Source: an uncultured Clostridia bacterium
Lineage (GTDB): Bacteria; Bacillota; Clostridia; Christensenellales; CAG-917
Direction: 5' to 3'
Assembly: GCA_946056785.1 (NCBI GenBank)
Contig: CAMGKS010000040.1
Location: forward strand, 1-9,918
Length of the DNA stretch: 9,918 nt
Shown here: one piece after another, positions 1 to 6,975 of the stretch
Position numbering within the stretch: the first letter of the stretch is position 1
How the letters are laid out: each line of letters starts with the position of its first letter
Notes under the pieces: model-generated
The model's input: the letters and a program-made list of their open reading frames with translations, nothing else
Databases searched by the model: none
What the model was told of the DNA's origin: nothing
Made by a program: the position numbers and the translations under genes

Positions 1-53
1 ATGCTTTACGCAGCCCATATTCCTCTTGATGCCCATCCTCTATATGGAAATAA

Positions 54-1121
54 CGGCTCGGTATCGACCTTGACTTATCGGCAGATTACGATGAAATAGA
101 AGAAAAAATAAATTCGTCTACGACTGCCGATTATGCTGCGTCCCGAGGCGAATATTTGTCCGCAAAAGTTCTTGCCAAAAAGCTTGGATACGCTTTTTTG
201 GATACTTTAAAACTCATTAAATTCAATGAGGACGGCGAACTTCAACTTGAATACAGTTTAGACCTTATAAGACAGGAAATGCAAAAAGTCAAAAAAGCTG
301 TTTTCCCTGGATTTTACGGCTCGTCACCGGGCGACGTCGTAAAGACGTTCACTCGTGGCGGAAGCGACGTTACGGGAGCGATAATTGCAAGAGCGGCGGG
401 AGCGGACGTTTATGAAAACTGGACGGACGTTTCAGGCTTTATGATGGCAGACCCGAGAATCGTCGACAGTCCTAAAAAGATTGAATGTTTAAGCTACAGA
501 GAATTGCGTGAGCTTTCTTATATGGGAGCAAACGTACTTCATCCGGAGTCGATTTTCCCGGTCAGAAGCGTGGGAATTCCTATTAACATAAAAAATACCT
601 TTATTCCGGACGACGGCGGAACAATGATTGTTCCTACTTCTAAACTTCCTGAAAATCCGAGCGTCATTACCGGTATTGCCGGACAAAAAGGTTTTACCAT
701 CATTTTGATTGAAAAGGCTATGATGAACCTTGAAGTCGGCTTTGTCAGAAAAGTTTTGTCAGTTTTGGAATATGAAAACATAAACGTCGAACACGTTCCG
801 TCGGGCATCGATACGCTTTGCATAGTCGTGCGTGACGAAGATATTCAGAACAAAATGCAGAAAGTGTTAGATAAAATCCGTGACGCCGTCGGAGCGGACA
901 ACGTTGAAATTCACAGCGGGCTTTCTTTAATTGCTACCGTTGGACATAACATGGCTTCAAGACACGGTACTGCGGCAACGATTTTCGGAGCTTTGGCAAG
1001 ATCGAACATAAATATACGTATGATCGACCAAGGTTCGAGCGAACTTAACATAATCGTCGGTGTTGATACCTTCGATTATGAAAAAGCAATAAACGCCATT
1101 TATCATGCGTTTAATAAATAG
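54..1121 (+). CDS. lysC: Aspartate kinase, C-terminal part (5' end missing or broken)
   Basis: Aspartate kinase phosphorylates L-aspartate in the cytoplasm, the first step towards lysine, threonine, methionine and diaminopimelate. The visible part starts inside the kinase domain (LGIDLDLSADYDEIEEKI, then TADYAASRGEYLSAKVLA). It continues through TFTRGGSDVTG (345-377), the nucleotide-pocket motif WTDVSGFMMADPRIV, and YMGANVLHPESI. Two ACT regulatory domains follow, at about 661-870 and 910-1118, the second containing SRHGTAATIFGALARSNINI. The N-terminal KFGGSS motif and roughly the first 100 residues are not readable here. The frame is open back to 54 and stops at TAA 51-53, although homology-like residues appear in the other two frames before that. 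The TTG at 156 lies inside the conserved kinase domain and is not a believable start. The ACT domains imply feedback by lysine and/or threonine; which one cannot be read. The family call is very secure. Whether the gene is intact upstream is not known. Confidence 0.93.
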   Translation, partial: RLGIDLDLSADYDEIEEKINSSTTADYAASRGEYLSAKVLAKKLGYAFLDTLKLIKFNEDGELQLEYSLDLIRQEMQKVKKAVFPGFYGSSPGDVVKTFTRGGSDVTGAIIARAAGADVYENWTDVSGFMMADPRIVDSPKKIECLSYRELRELSYMGANVLHPESIFPVRSVGIPINIKNTFIPDDGGTMIVPTSKLPENPSVITGIAGQKGFTIILIEKAMMNLEVGFVRKVLSVLEYENINVEHVPSGIDTLCIVVRDEDIQNKMQKVLDKIRDAVGADNVEIHSGLSLIATVGHNMASRHGTAATIFGALARSNINIRMIDQGSSELNIIVGVDTFDYEKAINAIYHAFNK

Positions 1122-1208
1122 TCTGTTTTTGCCTTTATGATTAAAACTTAAAGGGACGGCGACTTAAATCTTATGATTGAGAATGTAAAAGTTCTTAATA
1201 CGCTTTTA

Positions 1209-1240
1209 TAAAAACCCGTAAAAACGGGTTTTTAATTTTT
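1209..1240 (+). terminator. Intrinsic terminator after the aspartate kinase gene
   Basis: The stem AAAAACCCG (1210-1218) pairs with CGGGTTTTT (1225-1233) around the six-base loop TAAAAA. It is followed by AA and then five T. This is a compact Rho-independent terminator 88 nt after the stop codon. The A-run on the left arm could also give weak function on the opposite strand. Confidence 0.85.
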
Positions 1241-1451
1241 ATCCGAAATAGTTTTAAACTATTAAACAAAATATAGCCTAGTAAATATATCCCGGCGACT
1301 AAGCAAAAAACGTCTTATAAAATTTGCAATGCATAATTGTTATCACGTAAAGCAAGACGGCATGACGGTTTAGCGGCTTTATTTTGTACTTGCGGCGTTA
1401 AAGCTAACAATCAATGGAAAATGCAACTAACGGTTTTAAATCTGTTATTAA

Positions 1452-1480
1452 ATCGAATTCTAAAACGTTTTAAGTTCGAT
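1452..1480. repeat. Imperfect 29-bp palindrome
   Basis: Outer arms ATCGAA (1452-1457) and TTCGAT (1475-1480) flank the perfect 12-bp palindrome TAAAACGTTTTA (1461-1472), with unequal linkers of three and two bases. It lies 86 bp upstream of the -35 box of the lipoprotein gene. It could be a regulator site or the remnant of a hairpin. No poly-T follows, so it is not a terminator. Confidence 0.5.
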
Positions 1481-1536
1481 ATGGCTTTAAACTATACTTT
1501 TGCAAAATTCTATCTAAAAAGATAGTAATGTAAAAA

Positions 1537-1556
1537 TTATGCAAACCTTATGCAAA
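1537..1556 (+). promoter_or_regulatory. Tandem TTATGCAAA direct repeats upstream of the promoter
   Basis: TTATGCAAA occurs at 1537-1545 and again at 1548-1556, an 11-bp period, close to one helical turn. The second copy ends 10 bp before the -35 box. The longer form AATTATGCA (1535-1543) also occurs in reverse complement at 1330-1338. Position and spacing fit a pair of protein-binding half-sites on one face of the DNA. The regulator is unknown. Confidence 0.45.
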
Positions 1557-1566
1557 AACAGCAGAG

Positions 1567-1595
1567 TTGACAAGTTGCGGTTAACAATCTATAAT
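1567..1595 (+). promoter_or_regulatory. Perfect-consensus sigma-70/A promoter of the lipoprotein gene
   Basis: TTGACA (1567-1572) and TATAAT (1590-1595) are both six-for-six matches and are separated by exactly 17 bp. Transcription should begin near 1602, giving a leader of about 37 nt before the ATG at 1639. The lipoprotein gene is therefore likely to be strongly transcribed unless repressed. Confidence 0.85.
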
Positions 1596-1628
1596 GTGTT
1601 TAGCGTAGATTTTGCGTATGCATTATCC

Positions 1629-1633
1629 GAGGG
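1629..1633 (+). promoter_or_regulatory. Ribosome binding site that fixes the lipoprotein start
   Basis: GAGGG lies 5 nt before ATG 1639. The alternative in-frame starts, TTG 1612 and ATG 1618, have no such site, lie close to the predicted transcription start, and would add residues ahead of a standard lipoprotein signal (MKR followed by a hydrophobic stretch). Confidence 0.75.
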
Positions 1634-1638
1634 CTTTT

Positions 1639-4600
1639 ATGAAAAGAATATACGTAATAATTATGTTAATGCTGTTGGCTTTATTAAGCCTTACGGCGTT
1701 CACGGCATGTGACGGGAAAAATACTTCGTCAGGCAGTAGTTTCGTTATAGATGAAGATGGGGTACTTATTTCCTATACGGGAAATGCGACAAAAGTCAAT
1801 ATTCCTAAAGAAGTTAAAACAATCGGGCTTACCGCCTTTTACGAGAATACTAAGATAAAAAGCGTGACGATGTCTTCCGGCGTAACGACTATAAGCGATT
1901 CTGCTTTCAGCGGTTGTACAAAACTCAGCAGCATAACGCTTTCCGATTCCGTTTCCTCTATCGGCAATAAAGCGTTTTACGGTTGTACGTCTTTGACGTC
2001 TGTAACTATACCTTCCGGTGTGACTAACATCGGGGAAAGAGTTTTTGAAAATTGTTCGGCATTGAGCGCTGTCAATTTTGGAAGCGGAATAACTTCTATT
2101 CCCGACAAGGCGTTTTATAATTGCATTTCGCTTCAAAACGTATTGTTTCCAGACGCTCTGGAAAGCATAGGCGAAAAAGCGTTTTACGGTTGTAAAGTTT
2201 TGTCGTCCGTTGATTTCCCGGACGGCCTCAAAACAATAGGAATCCAGGCATTTTATAATTGTCCGTCTTTAACGGCTGTTTACATTCCGTCGGGATTGTA
2301 CTATTGGGGAGCGTTTGACGAGAAAAAATGCACGATAGGAATTAAAAACCAGATTGTAATTTCTGCGACAGCGGAGGACTATTTTTCGACTTTAAATTCT
2401 TGCATAAACCGCCTCGGCAAAACTGAAATAGCCGCCGACGACAACGTATATGCGACTTTTAAAATCGATATGCTGTTTCAAGCCGATTTCAAAATAGACC
2501 TTCAGGTAGATTTGAAAGTCGTTTACGACAGGAAAGAGGACGATAAAAGCGATGAGTCTTTGAGTCTGACGATTTACGATAAAACGGGATATTTTACAGG
2601 GCTTGGCACGCAATCGGAATTGTTCGGGGTGAATTACTTTGCGTGCGATAAAGATAATTTGTATATCGATATTTTAAACGAGAAAATAAAAATTCCTTTT
2701 TCAAACGATATAAGCGGTTCGCCGATTGACGGCATTTTGGAGATTATCGCAAATACGTTTAGAATTGCTCCTATGAATGCCGATACAGACAAATTTTTGA
2801 TTTCGCTGGCAAACTCTTTCGGCGAAAATTTCAATGTTTATCAAGTATTCGATATGTTTATCGAAAACGTGATGAAATATGACGGGGAAACCTTCGATAA
2901 ATGGTTAAGCGAATGTCTCGGCAATGATATCGGAATTAACGTGTTGGAAAATATCGCCAAAGACAACGTTTTCAATATAAACGGCGTTTCAAAGAGCTTA
3001 GACAACAACGGCAACGAAATCTGGAAAGGATATATCGCCGACGGAATTTGTCAGGGATTGCAAATGATTACCGACGGAGTAATTTCAGATCGTTCGGAAT
3101 TGTGCGTTGCGTATGAAGTAAAAAATAACGATATAAAAAGATTTTACGTTAACGGAATAGCGACTCTTGCCGAAACGGGCGGCAAAGACGTATATTGTTC
3201 CGTTTGTTTTTCAGATTTTTCCGTTAGCGGACTGTCAGGCGACGAAACTCCGATTGCAATCGACGACGATTATGAAAGCGATTACGTTTTCAAAAAATCA
3301 TCATCGGCGTCTTTTGAAGAAGGACAGATAAAAGTCGGATACGTTAACACGCTTGACAGCACGACGTTAAACGGTATGTCGATTCGAGAAATTCTCGAAC
3401 TTTATTATCCTGAATTTGACTACGCTAACGTTCAAGAATTTTACGACGCATTGAAAATCGACGTATGGGACGATTTTACGTTAAACGGCAAACTTAACGC
3501 AGAGTTATACGGAAATATCGTAGCAAACGAGAAACTTGCGTTGGACGACGCATACGTAAAGTTTTATTATACCGACGAAAACGTTTCTATAGACTTAGCG
3601 GAATTGTTTGTCGCTTTGGGCGACGGCGAGTATAAAATCAAAGTAAAAGTCAACGAGCCTGAAAACGATTACGTAAGAGTGTTGAAAGATTTTATCGTTT
3701 TAAACAGCATATCAGAGTTGATTGCTAAAGATATGCCGGGCAATGACGCAACTATCAAAGCTCTGTTTAATGCCTTGCCGGAAGATGAGTTTGTCATAAG
3801 CGTTGATGAAAAGGATTTTACTTATAAACGCTTGTTGGGAATTTACGATAAAACAGACGACGCAACGAGTTTGAAAACCGTAAGCTTTGTCGATACCGAC
3901 AACGTGATTGCCGATGAAGGTTACGTTTTCGTCGGCGGAAAATATAAACTTATTGCAGGTTTATCTGACTCCGGTTGCGAAGTTACCGATCCGCAATCGC
4001 CTTACTATGGGCAAAAAGTTGAATTTTACAAAGAAGACGGAATTGAAGTCGAATTCAGTTACGTCGATTTGTACGATAAATATTCCGTTCGTGAAGCGGC
4101 AGACGGATTTGGACTGAATGTAAGTACGGCAAAAAAATTGGGCGTTTTGTTCAATATGGCATCGGAAAATAAAGGCAGTTTGGCGTTAAACGATATTATC
4201 GGCAATATTTTCGGAAAGAACGATATCGAAGAGTCTGCGACTTACGAAACCTCCTCAGATTTATATTTCGGCATATTCAAGTCCGACGCCGAATTTGACG
4301 AAGAAGGCAATTTTTTAGGATATGCTTCGGCAAGCAACGTAAAAGAAGTTTTGTCATTGGTTTTGTTTAGCCATAAATATATAGCAAGTCTTACGGACGC
4401 CGGTATCCTTCCTGCAATTAAAGTCGACTTGATTAACGGACTGTATGAAAAAGCATACGGCAAGGCGATAGGGGTAGACGGTTGGTGTTATCAGTCGGCA
4501 GACACGCTTTCACAAGATGAAGTTATGGCAATATACGGGGTGATAGCGGAATGCAGATTGAGCCGAGAAACGCTTGAAAAATTAGGTTTGTCAGAAGATG

Positions 4601-4896
4601 CGGCAATAACCGCCGCTTTGGGAAAAACGGAAAGCTGTTATCGTGACGGAATAGTTTATAAATACCTTTCGGTTTTCGGAAATTCAGCCCTTTTTGAAGA
4701 CGCGGCAAGCGTCTTAGAAAAGACTGATAAAATTTTAAACTTAAATATCGATTTTGCGGCTGAAACGAACTTGACGGGTATATCTTTTTCGTTGACGGTT
4801 GAAGGACTTTTTAAAACGGAAAAATCGATTAGCATAAGTTGTGACGTAGAAGACGTGAATTTATATAAAGACAAGAAAACTGAATTTGCGTTTTAA
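1639..4896 (+). CDS. BspA-like leucine-rich-repeat lipoprotein with a large unknown C-terminal region
   Basis: This is a 1085-residue exported lipoprotein. Residues 1-24 form a type II signal peptide: MKR, a hydrophobic core, then FTAC with Cys24 as the lipidation site (Phe at -3 is a less usual lipobox). Residues 49-209 hold seven 23-residue repeats of the BspA/Treponema type (LRR_5), with the pattern L-x-S-V-x-I-P-x-x-V-x-x-I-G-x-x-A-F-x-x-C, followed by a divergent eighth unit up to about residue 231. The remaining ~850 residues are acidic, with alternating hydrophobic/charged stretches suggesting beta-strands near residues 274-330, 612-660 and 1035-1085. I recognise no known domain there. 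BspA-type repeats are known mainly from surface proteins that bind host or other cells; adhesion or ligand binding is inferred here. The gene has its own consensus promoter and terminators downstream, so it is probably monocistronic. The start was chosen from the ribosome binding site and signal peptide. Confidence 0.88.
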   Translation: MKRIYVIIMLMLLALLSLTAFTACDGKNTSSGSSFVIDEDGVLISYTGNATKVNIPKEVKTIGLTAFYENTKIKSVTMSSGVTTISDSAFSGCTKLSSITLSDSVSSIGNKAFYGCTSLTSVTIPSGVTNIGERVFENCSALSAVNFGSGITSIPDKAFYNCISLQNVLFPDALESIGEKAFYGCKVLSSVDFPDGLKTIGIQAFYNCPSLTAVYIPSGLYYWGAFDEKKCTIGIKNQIVISATAEDYFSTLNSCINRLGKTEIAADDNVYATFKIDMLFQADFKIDLQVDLKVVYDRKEDDKSDESLSLTIYDKTGYFTGLGTQSELFGVNYFACDKDNLYIDILNEKIKIPFSNDISGSPIDGILEIIANTFRIAPMNADTDKFLISLANSFGENFNVYQVFDMFIENVMKYDGETFDKWLSECLGNDIGINVLENIAKDNVFNINGVSKSLDNNGNEIWKGYIADGICQGLQMITDGVISDRSELCVAYEVKNNDIKRFYVNGIATLAETGGKDVYCSVCFSDFSVSGLSGDETPIAIDDDYESDYVFKKSSSASFEEGQIKVGYVNTLDSTTLNGMSIREILELYYPEFDYANVQEFYDALKIDVWDDFTLNGKLNAELYGNIVANEKLALDDAYVKFYYTDENVSIDLAELFVALGDGEYKIKVKVNEPENDYVRVLKDFIVLNSISELIAKDMPGNDATIKALFNALPEDEFVISVDEKDFTYKRLLGIYDKTDDATSLKTVSFVDTDNVIADEGYVFVGGKYKLIAGLSDSGCEVTDPQSPYYGQKVEFYKEDGIEVEFSYVDLYDKYSVREAADGFGLNVSTAKKLGVLFNMASENKGSLALNDIIGNIFGKNDIEESATYETSSDLYFGIFKSDAEFDEEGNFLGYASASNVKEVLSLVLFSHKYIASLTDAGILPAIKVDLINGLYEKAYGKAIGVDGWCYQSADTLSQDEVMAIYGVIAECRLSRETLEKLGLSEDAAITAALGKTESCYRDGIVYKYLSVFGNSALFEDAASVLEKTDKILNLNIDFAAETNLTGISFSLTVEGLFKTEKSISISCDVEDVNLYKDKKTEFAF
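1783..2331 (+). repeat. Seven tandem 69-bp coding repeats (23-aa LRR_5 units) plus a divergent eighth
   Basis: In-frame units start at 1783, 1852, 1921, 1990, 2059, 2128 and 2197, each exactly 69 bp, with a degenerate unit from 2266. Conserved positions are the I-G/S near the middle, the A-F pair and the terminal N/G-C dipeptide. Units from 1921, 2128 and 2197 are the most alike (SIGNKAFYGC, SIGEKAFYGC and TIGIQAFYNC). The unvarying unit length fits a continuous LRR solenoid. Confidence 0.9.
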
Positions 4897-4958
4897 TCAA
4901 AATTAACGAGTAGGTTTATATAAAATATTTTTTAAGACGTATAAGGTAAATCTTAAAG

Positions 4959-4976
4959 AAAACCGCTATCGGTTTT
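4959..4976 (+). terminator. Possible weak terminator hairpin
   Basis: AAAACCG (4959-4965) pairs with CGGTTTT (4970-4976) around the loop CTAT, 62 nt after the lipoprotein stop codon. The only U-tract is the last four bases of the stem itself, so it is weaker than the hairpin that follows. The two may act in series. Confidence 0.4.
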
Positions 4977-5008
4977 ATGCAAACGGATTTTACAATTTAT
5001 AAAAAATT

Positions 5009-5042
5009 AAGCTCAAAAGAAATAAAGTCTTTTGGGCTTTTT
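5009..5042 (+). terminator. Intrinsic terminator of the lipoprotein gene
   Basis: AAGCTCAAAAGA (5009-5020) pairs with TCTTTTGGGCTT (5028-5039) over 12 bp with one G-T wobble, around the loop AATAAAG. Three further T (5040-5042) extend the final TT of the stem into a run of five. It is the strongest hairpin in this gap. Confidence 0.8.
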
Positions 5043-5074
5043 AAATTTGATACAATAGTGTGAAAGAGCAATTT

Positions 5075-5224
5075 GCGGAAGAGAGCAAACGGCGTAAAAA
5101 AAACAAATGGCGTGAAATTTAACAAACAGCGAGAAATATATCGTGAAATATGTAATTAGGGCGAAAAACAACGAATAGCGTTAAATGCGGCAAAAAGCGT
5201 AAAATTTAACAAAAGTCGCAAAAG
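5075..5224. repeat. Degenerate array of ~18-19-bp GCG...AACAAA repeats
   Basis: Units beginning with GCG recur at 5075, 5092, 5110, 5129, 5161, 5178 and 5197, mostly 17-20 bp apart, with a TCGCAAAAG remnant at the end. The two best copies are GCGTGAAATTTAACAAACA (5110-5128) and GCGTAAAATTTAACAAAAG (5197-5215), which match at 16 of 19 positions. The unit at 5129 is 32 bp long and irregular. The period is not a multiple of three and there is no open frame across it, so it is not coding. It lies directly upstream of the promoter of the signalling operon. Confidence 0.55.
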
Positions 5225-5256
5225 AAATTAATTGTCGTTGATATTGTAAAATGCGG

Positions 5257-5287
5257 TCGTTTATGTTAAATTATATAATATAAACGA
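5257..5287. promoter_or_regulatory. Inverted repeat TCGTTTAT-N15-ATAAACGA over the operon promoter
   Basis: Perfect 8-bp arms at 5257-5264 and 5280-5287 flank a 15-bp spacer whose last six bases are the TATAAT -10 box. Arm centres are 23 bp apart, about two helical turns. A protein bound here would cover the -10 and start region. Since the operon encodes a LuxR-type regulator, autoregulation is a reasonable inference, but it is not demonstrated. Confidence 0.5.
5274..5279 (+). promoter_or_regulatory. Likely -10 box of the three-gene signalling operon
   Basis: TATAAT matches consensus six of six and lies 25 nt before the TTG start at 5305. There is no good -35 at 16-18 bp (bases around 5250-5257 read TGCGGT). 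A poor -35 suggests dependence on an activator. A second possibility is TTGATA (5238-5243) with TATGTT (5262-5267) 18 bp away. Confidence 0.5.
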
Positions 5288-5289
5288 TT

Positions 5290-5294
5290 AAGGA
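5290..5294 (+). promoter_or_regulatory. Ribosome binding site supporting the TTG start at 5305
   Basis: AAGGA ends 10 nt before TTG 5305, a slightly long spacing. The first in-frame ATG (5341) has no such site and falls inside the first membrane helix, so TTG is preferred. Confidence 0.6.
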
Positions 5295-5304
5295 ACGCTT
5301 TAAA

Positions 5305-6975
5305 TTGGAAAACGTATCGAGAGCCAAAAAGAATTTAATCATGCTGGCAATTATTATACCGCTGCTGTATTTGGCGGCAGGCATTTTGCAGATTTTTGAC
5401 AGCCGAATGAATAATTTTTTTAATACGGCTTTCAACCTGCTTTCCGGATTTATTCTTATTTCCTTAGGCATTATATGGTGTATTGCGGTATGGAACAGAA
5501 TCGTGCAAAAGAATATGCGGAACGGTTTAATCGTCATTGCCGGGCTTTTCATTTTCTGGATGATTATAAGGCTTATAAAATACCGCATAACTTTAGGCAA
5601 CGACGAAGTTTCAAGATTTTTATGGTATTGTCAATATATTCCGCAGTGTCTGGCACCTTTGGTCGTTCTGTTATCCGTCGTTCACATCGGTCAAAAGGAC
5701 GTAAAAACGTATAATAAGCTTTTATATTTGTTGTACATACCTGCAACGATTATTCTTCTTTTGATTTTAACGAACGATTATCATCAGCAGGCGTTTATTT
5801 TTAATGAAGGCTTTAAAGATTCATTGAGAGAATATAAACACGGCTGGGTATATTACGTCACTATCGTATGGGCGTTGAGCCTTAGCATAGCCAGCATAGT
5901 AGTTTTGTTTTTAAGGTGTAGAGTCGCAAAAAACAGAAAGAAAATTTTTATTCCGTTTTCTATACTTATTGTTGGCACTATATCATGCGTAATATGTTTT
6001 TTTGTTTCGGACGTAATGTTCAAGATTCCTGAACTTATTGGAATTACGTTTGTTGCCGTTTGTGAAAGCTGTATACAAATAGGGTTTATTCCGTCCAACA
6101 ACGATTACGAGAGGTTTTTTTATTCTTCAAGCATATCTGCCTTTATAGTCGATAGAAACGGAAAAGCGGTATACGTTTCGAAAAACGCACCGCAGCTACC
6201 CGAGGGAGTATTAAAAGGCGAATCTGACGAGTACGACATAGACAAAAATCACAGGTTAAACAATGCGGTCATAAAGGGCGGAAAAGTCTTTTGGGTTGAC
6301 GAACTGTCCGGCATAAACGCTTTGAACGATGAACTTATGGAAATAAATGCTCGGCTTAGCGAGCATAACGAACTTACGGAAGCAGAGAATTGTCTTAAAG
6401 AACAAATGCATAGCACGCTGTTGCGTGCAAAGCTATATGATACGGTTACGGCAAAAGTGCAAACACAGTTGGATGAAATAAAGCATTTATTAAAAAAGGC
6501 GGAAAAAGATAAAGACGGTTTCAATTTCGTTATGTCTGAAGCCTGCGTAAATTTAGCTTACGTAAAGCGTTGCAGCAATCTTGCTTTGATGGGCGAATAC
6601 AGCGAGAAAACACGGATAGAAGAGCTTTCATATTCGATTAGAGAAATTATGGAATATATGTCTTTAATGGGTATAAAATGCTCTTACGTTGAAAACGGCA
6701 GCAACGAAACAGAACACAAAAAAATTCAGTTGGCGTTCGATTTCTTTTTTGACTGCATAAAGAGCAGTTTGTCCGATTTATCGGAATGCATGGCGGTTTT
6801 AAAGTGCGAAAATAAAAATTTATCTTTACGTATTTTGACGGACGTTGAAATTGCTGTAGATGAAAAAATAATTAAAGAAGTTACCGACTATAACGGCAAT
6901 ATAGCGTCGGAAAAAGACGACGGAACGGTTTATACGACGTTGAACTTTGAGGAGGGCGATTATGGCATATATTGA
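5305..6975 (+). CDS. Multi-span membrane sensor resembling a histidine kinase but lacking catalytic motifs
   Basis: This is a 556-residue protein. Residues 10-260 contain seven or eight hydrophobic helices (about 10-31, 41-63, 73-92, 108-127, 137-156, 179-203, 213-235 and 243-260). The motif LTNDYHQQAF (155-164) and a following Y-rich helix resemble the 7TM sensor module at the N-terminus of some histidine kinases. A PAS-like segment (about 268-330, with FIVDRNGKAVYVSKNA) and a probable coiled coil (about 333-375) follow. The C-terminal ~180 residues occupy the place of dimerisation and ATPase domains, but no HDExG box, N box or glycine-rich G box is seen; the helix LYDTVTAKVQTQLDEI replaces the phosphoacceptor region. 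I infer a non-catalytic partner that senses a signal and works with the adjacent kinase. The start is TTG with AAGGA upstream. It overlaps the next gene by 14 nt. Confidence 0.8.
   Translation: MENVSRAKKNLIMLAIIIPLLYLAAGILQIFDSRMNNFFNTAFNLLSGFILISLGIIWCIAVWNRIVQKNMRNGLIVIAGLFIFWMIIRLIKYRITLGNDEVSRFLWYCQYIPQCLAPLVVLLSVVHIGQKDVKTYNKLLYLLYIPATIILLLILTNDYHQQAFIFNEGFKDSLREYKHGWVYYVTIVWALSLSIASIVVLFLRCRVAKNRKKIFIPFSILIVGTISCVICFFVSDVMFKIPELIGITFVAVCESCIQIGFIPSNNDYERFFYSSSISAFIVDRNGKAVYVSKNAPQLPEGVLKGESDEYDIDKNHRLNNAVIKGGKVFWVDELSGINALNDELMEINARLSEHNELTEAENCLKEQMHSTLLRAKLYDTVTAKVQTQLDEIKHLLKKAEKDKDGFNFVMSEACVNLAYVKRCSNLALMGEYSEKTRIEELSYSIREIMEYMSLMGIKCSYVENGSNETEHKKIQLAFDFFFDCIKSSLSDLSECMAVLKCENKNLSLRILTDVEIAVDEKIIKEVTDYNGNIASEKDDGTVYTTLNFEEGDYGIY
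6949..6956 (+). promoter_or_regulatory. Strong ribosome binding site inside the end of the first sensor gene
   Basis: GAGGAGGG lies 5 nt before ATG 6962, within the last codons of the upstream gene. It favours ATG 6962 over the in-frame TTG at 6947, whose own codons overlap the site. The arrangement points to translational coupling. Confidence 0.8.

Larger units (their letters stand above)
1122..1611. other. Intergenic region, no gene recognised
   Basis: This 490-nt stretch separates the aspartate kinase from the lipoprotein gene. It holds the terminator at 1209-1240, an imperfect palindrome at 1452-1480, a perfect small hairpin CTATCT-AAAA-AGATAG at 1510-1525, two TTATGCAAA direct repeats at 1537-1556 and the promoter at 1567-1595. 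The only open frame (1337-1525, 62 codons from TTG) has no ribosome binding site and no recognisable protein features, so it is not called. The segment 1241-1450 shows nothing else I can name. Confidence 0.7.
4897..5304. other. Intergenic region between the lipoprotein and the signalling operon
   Basis: This 408-nt stretch contains two terminator-type hairpins (4959-4976 and 5009-5042), the degenerate repeat array (5075-5224), an inverted repeat around a -10 box (5257-5287) and a ribosome binding site (5290-5294). No gene was recognised in either orientation; the antisense frame that runs into it from 5600 is a shadow of the first operon gene. Confidence 0.7.

Noticed and set aside
156..158. 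TTG as the start of the aspartate kinase
   Set aside because: The conserved kinase sequence continues upstream in frame to 57 and there is no ribosome binding site, so this is an internal codon.
1337..1525. 62-codon open frame from TTG in the lipoprotein upstream gap
   Set aside because: It has no ribosome binding site, no recognisable motif, and overlaps a palindrome and a small hairpin; chance open frames of this length are common in A+T-rich gaps.
1612..1614. TTG as the start of the lipoprotein
   Set aside because: It is only about 10 nt from the predicted transcription start, has no ribosome binding site, and would put nine extra residues before a normal lipoprotein signal; ATG 1639 has GAGGG 5 nt upstream.
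5051..5056. TACAAT as a promoter for the signalling operon
   Set aside because: No suitable -35 box at 16-18 bp (that position is the terminator stem), and a better -10 lies next to the gene.
5075..5224. CRISPR array
   Set aside because: The units are about 18-19 bp, degenerate and contiguous, without conserved repeats separated by unique spacers, and there are no cas genes nearby.
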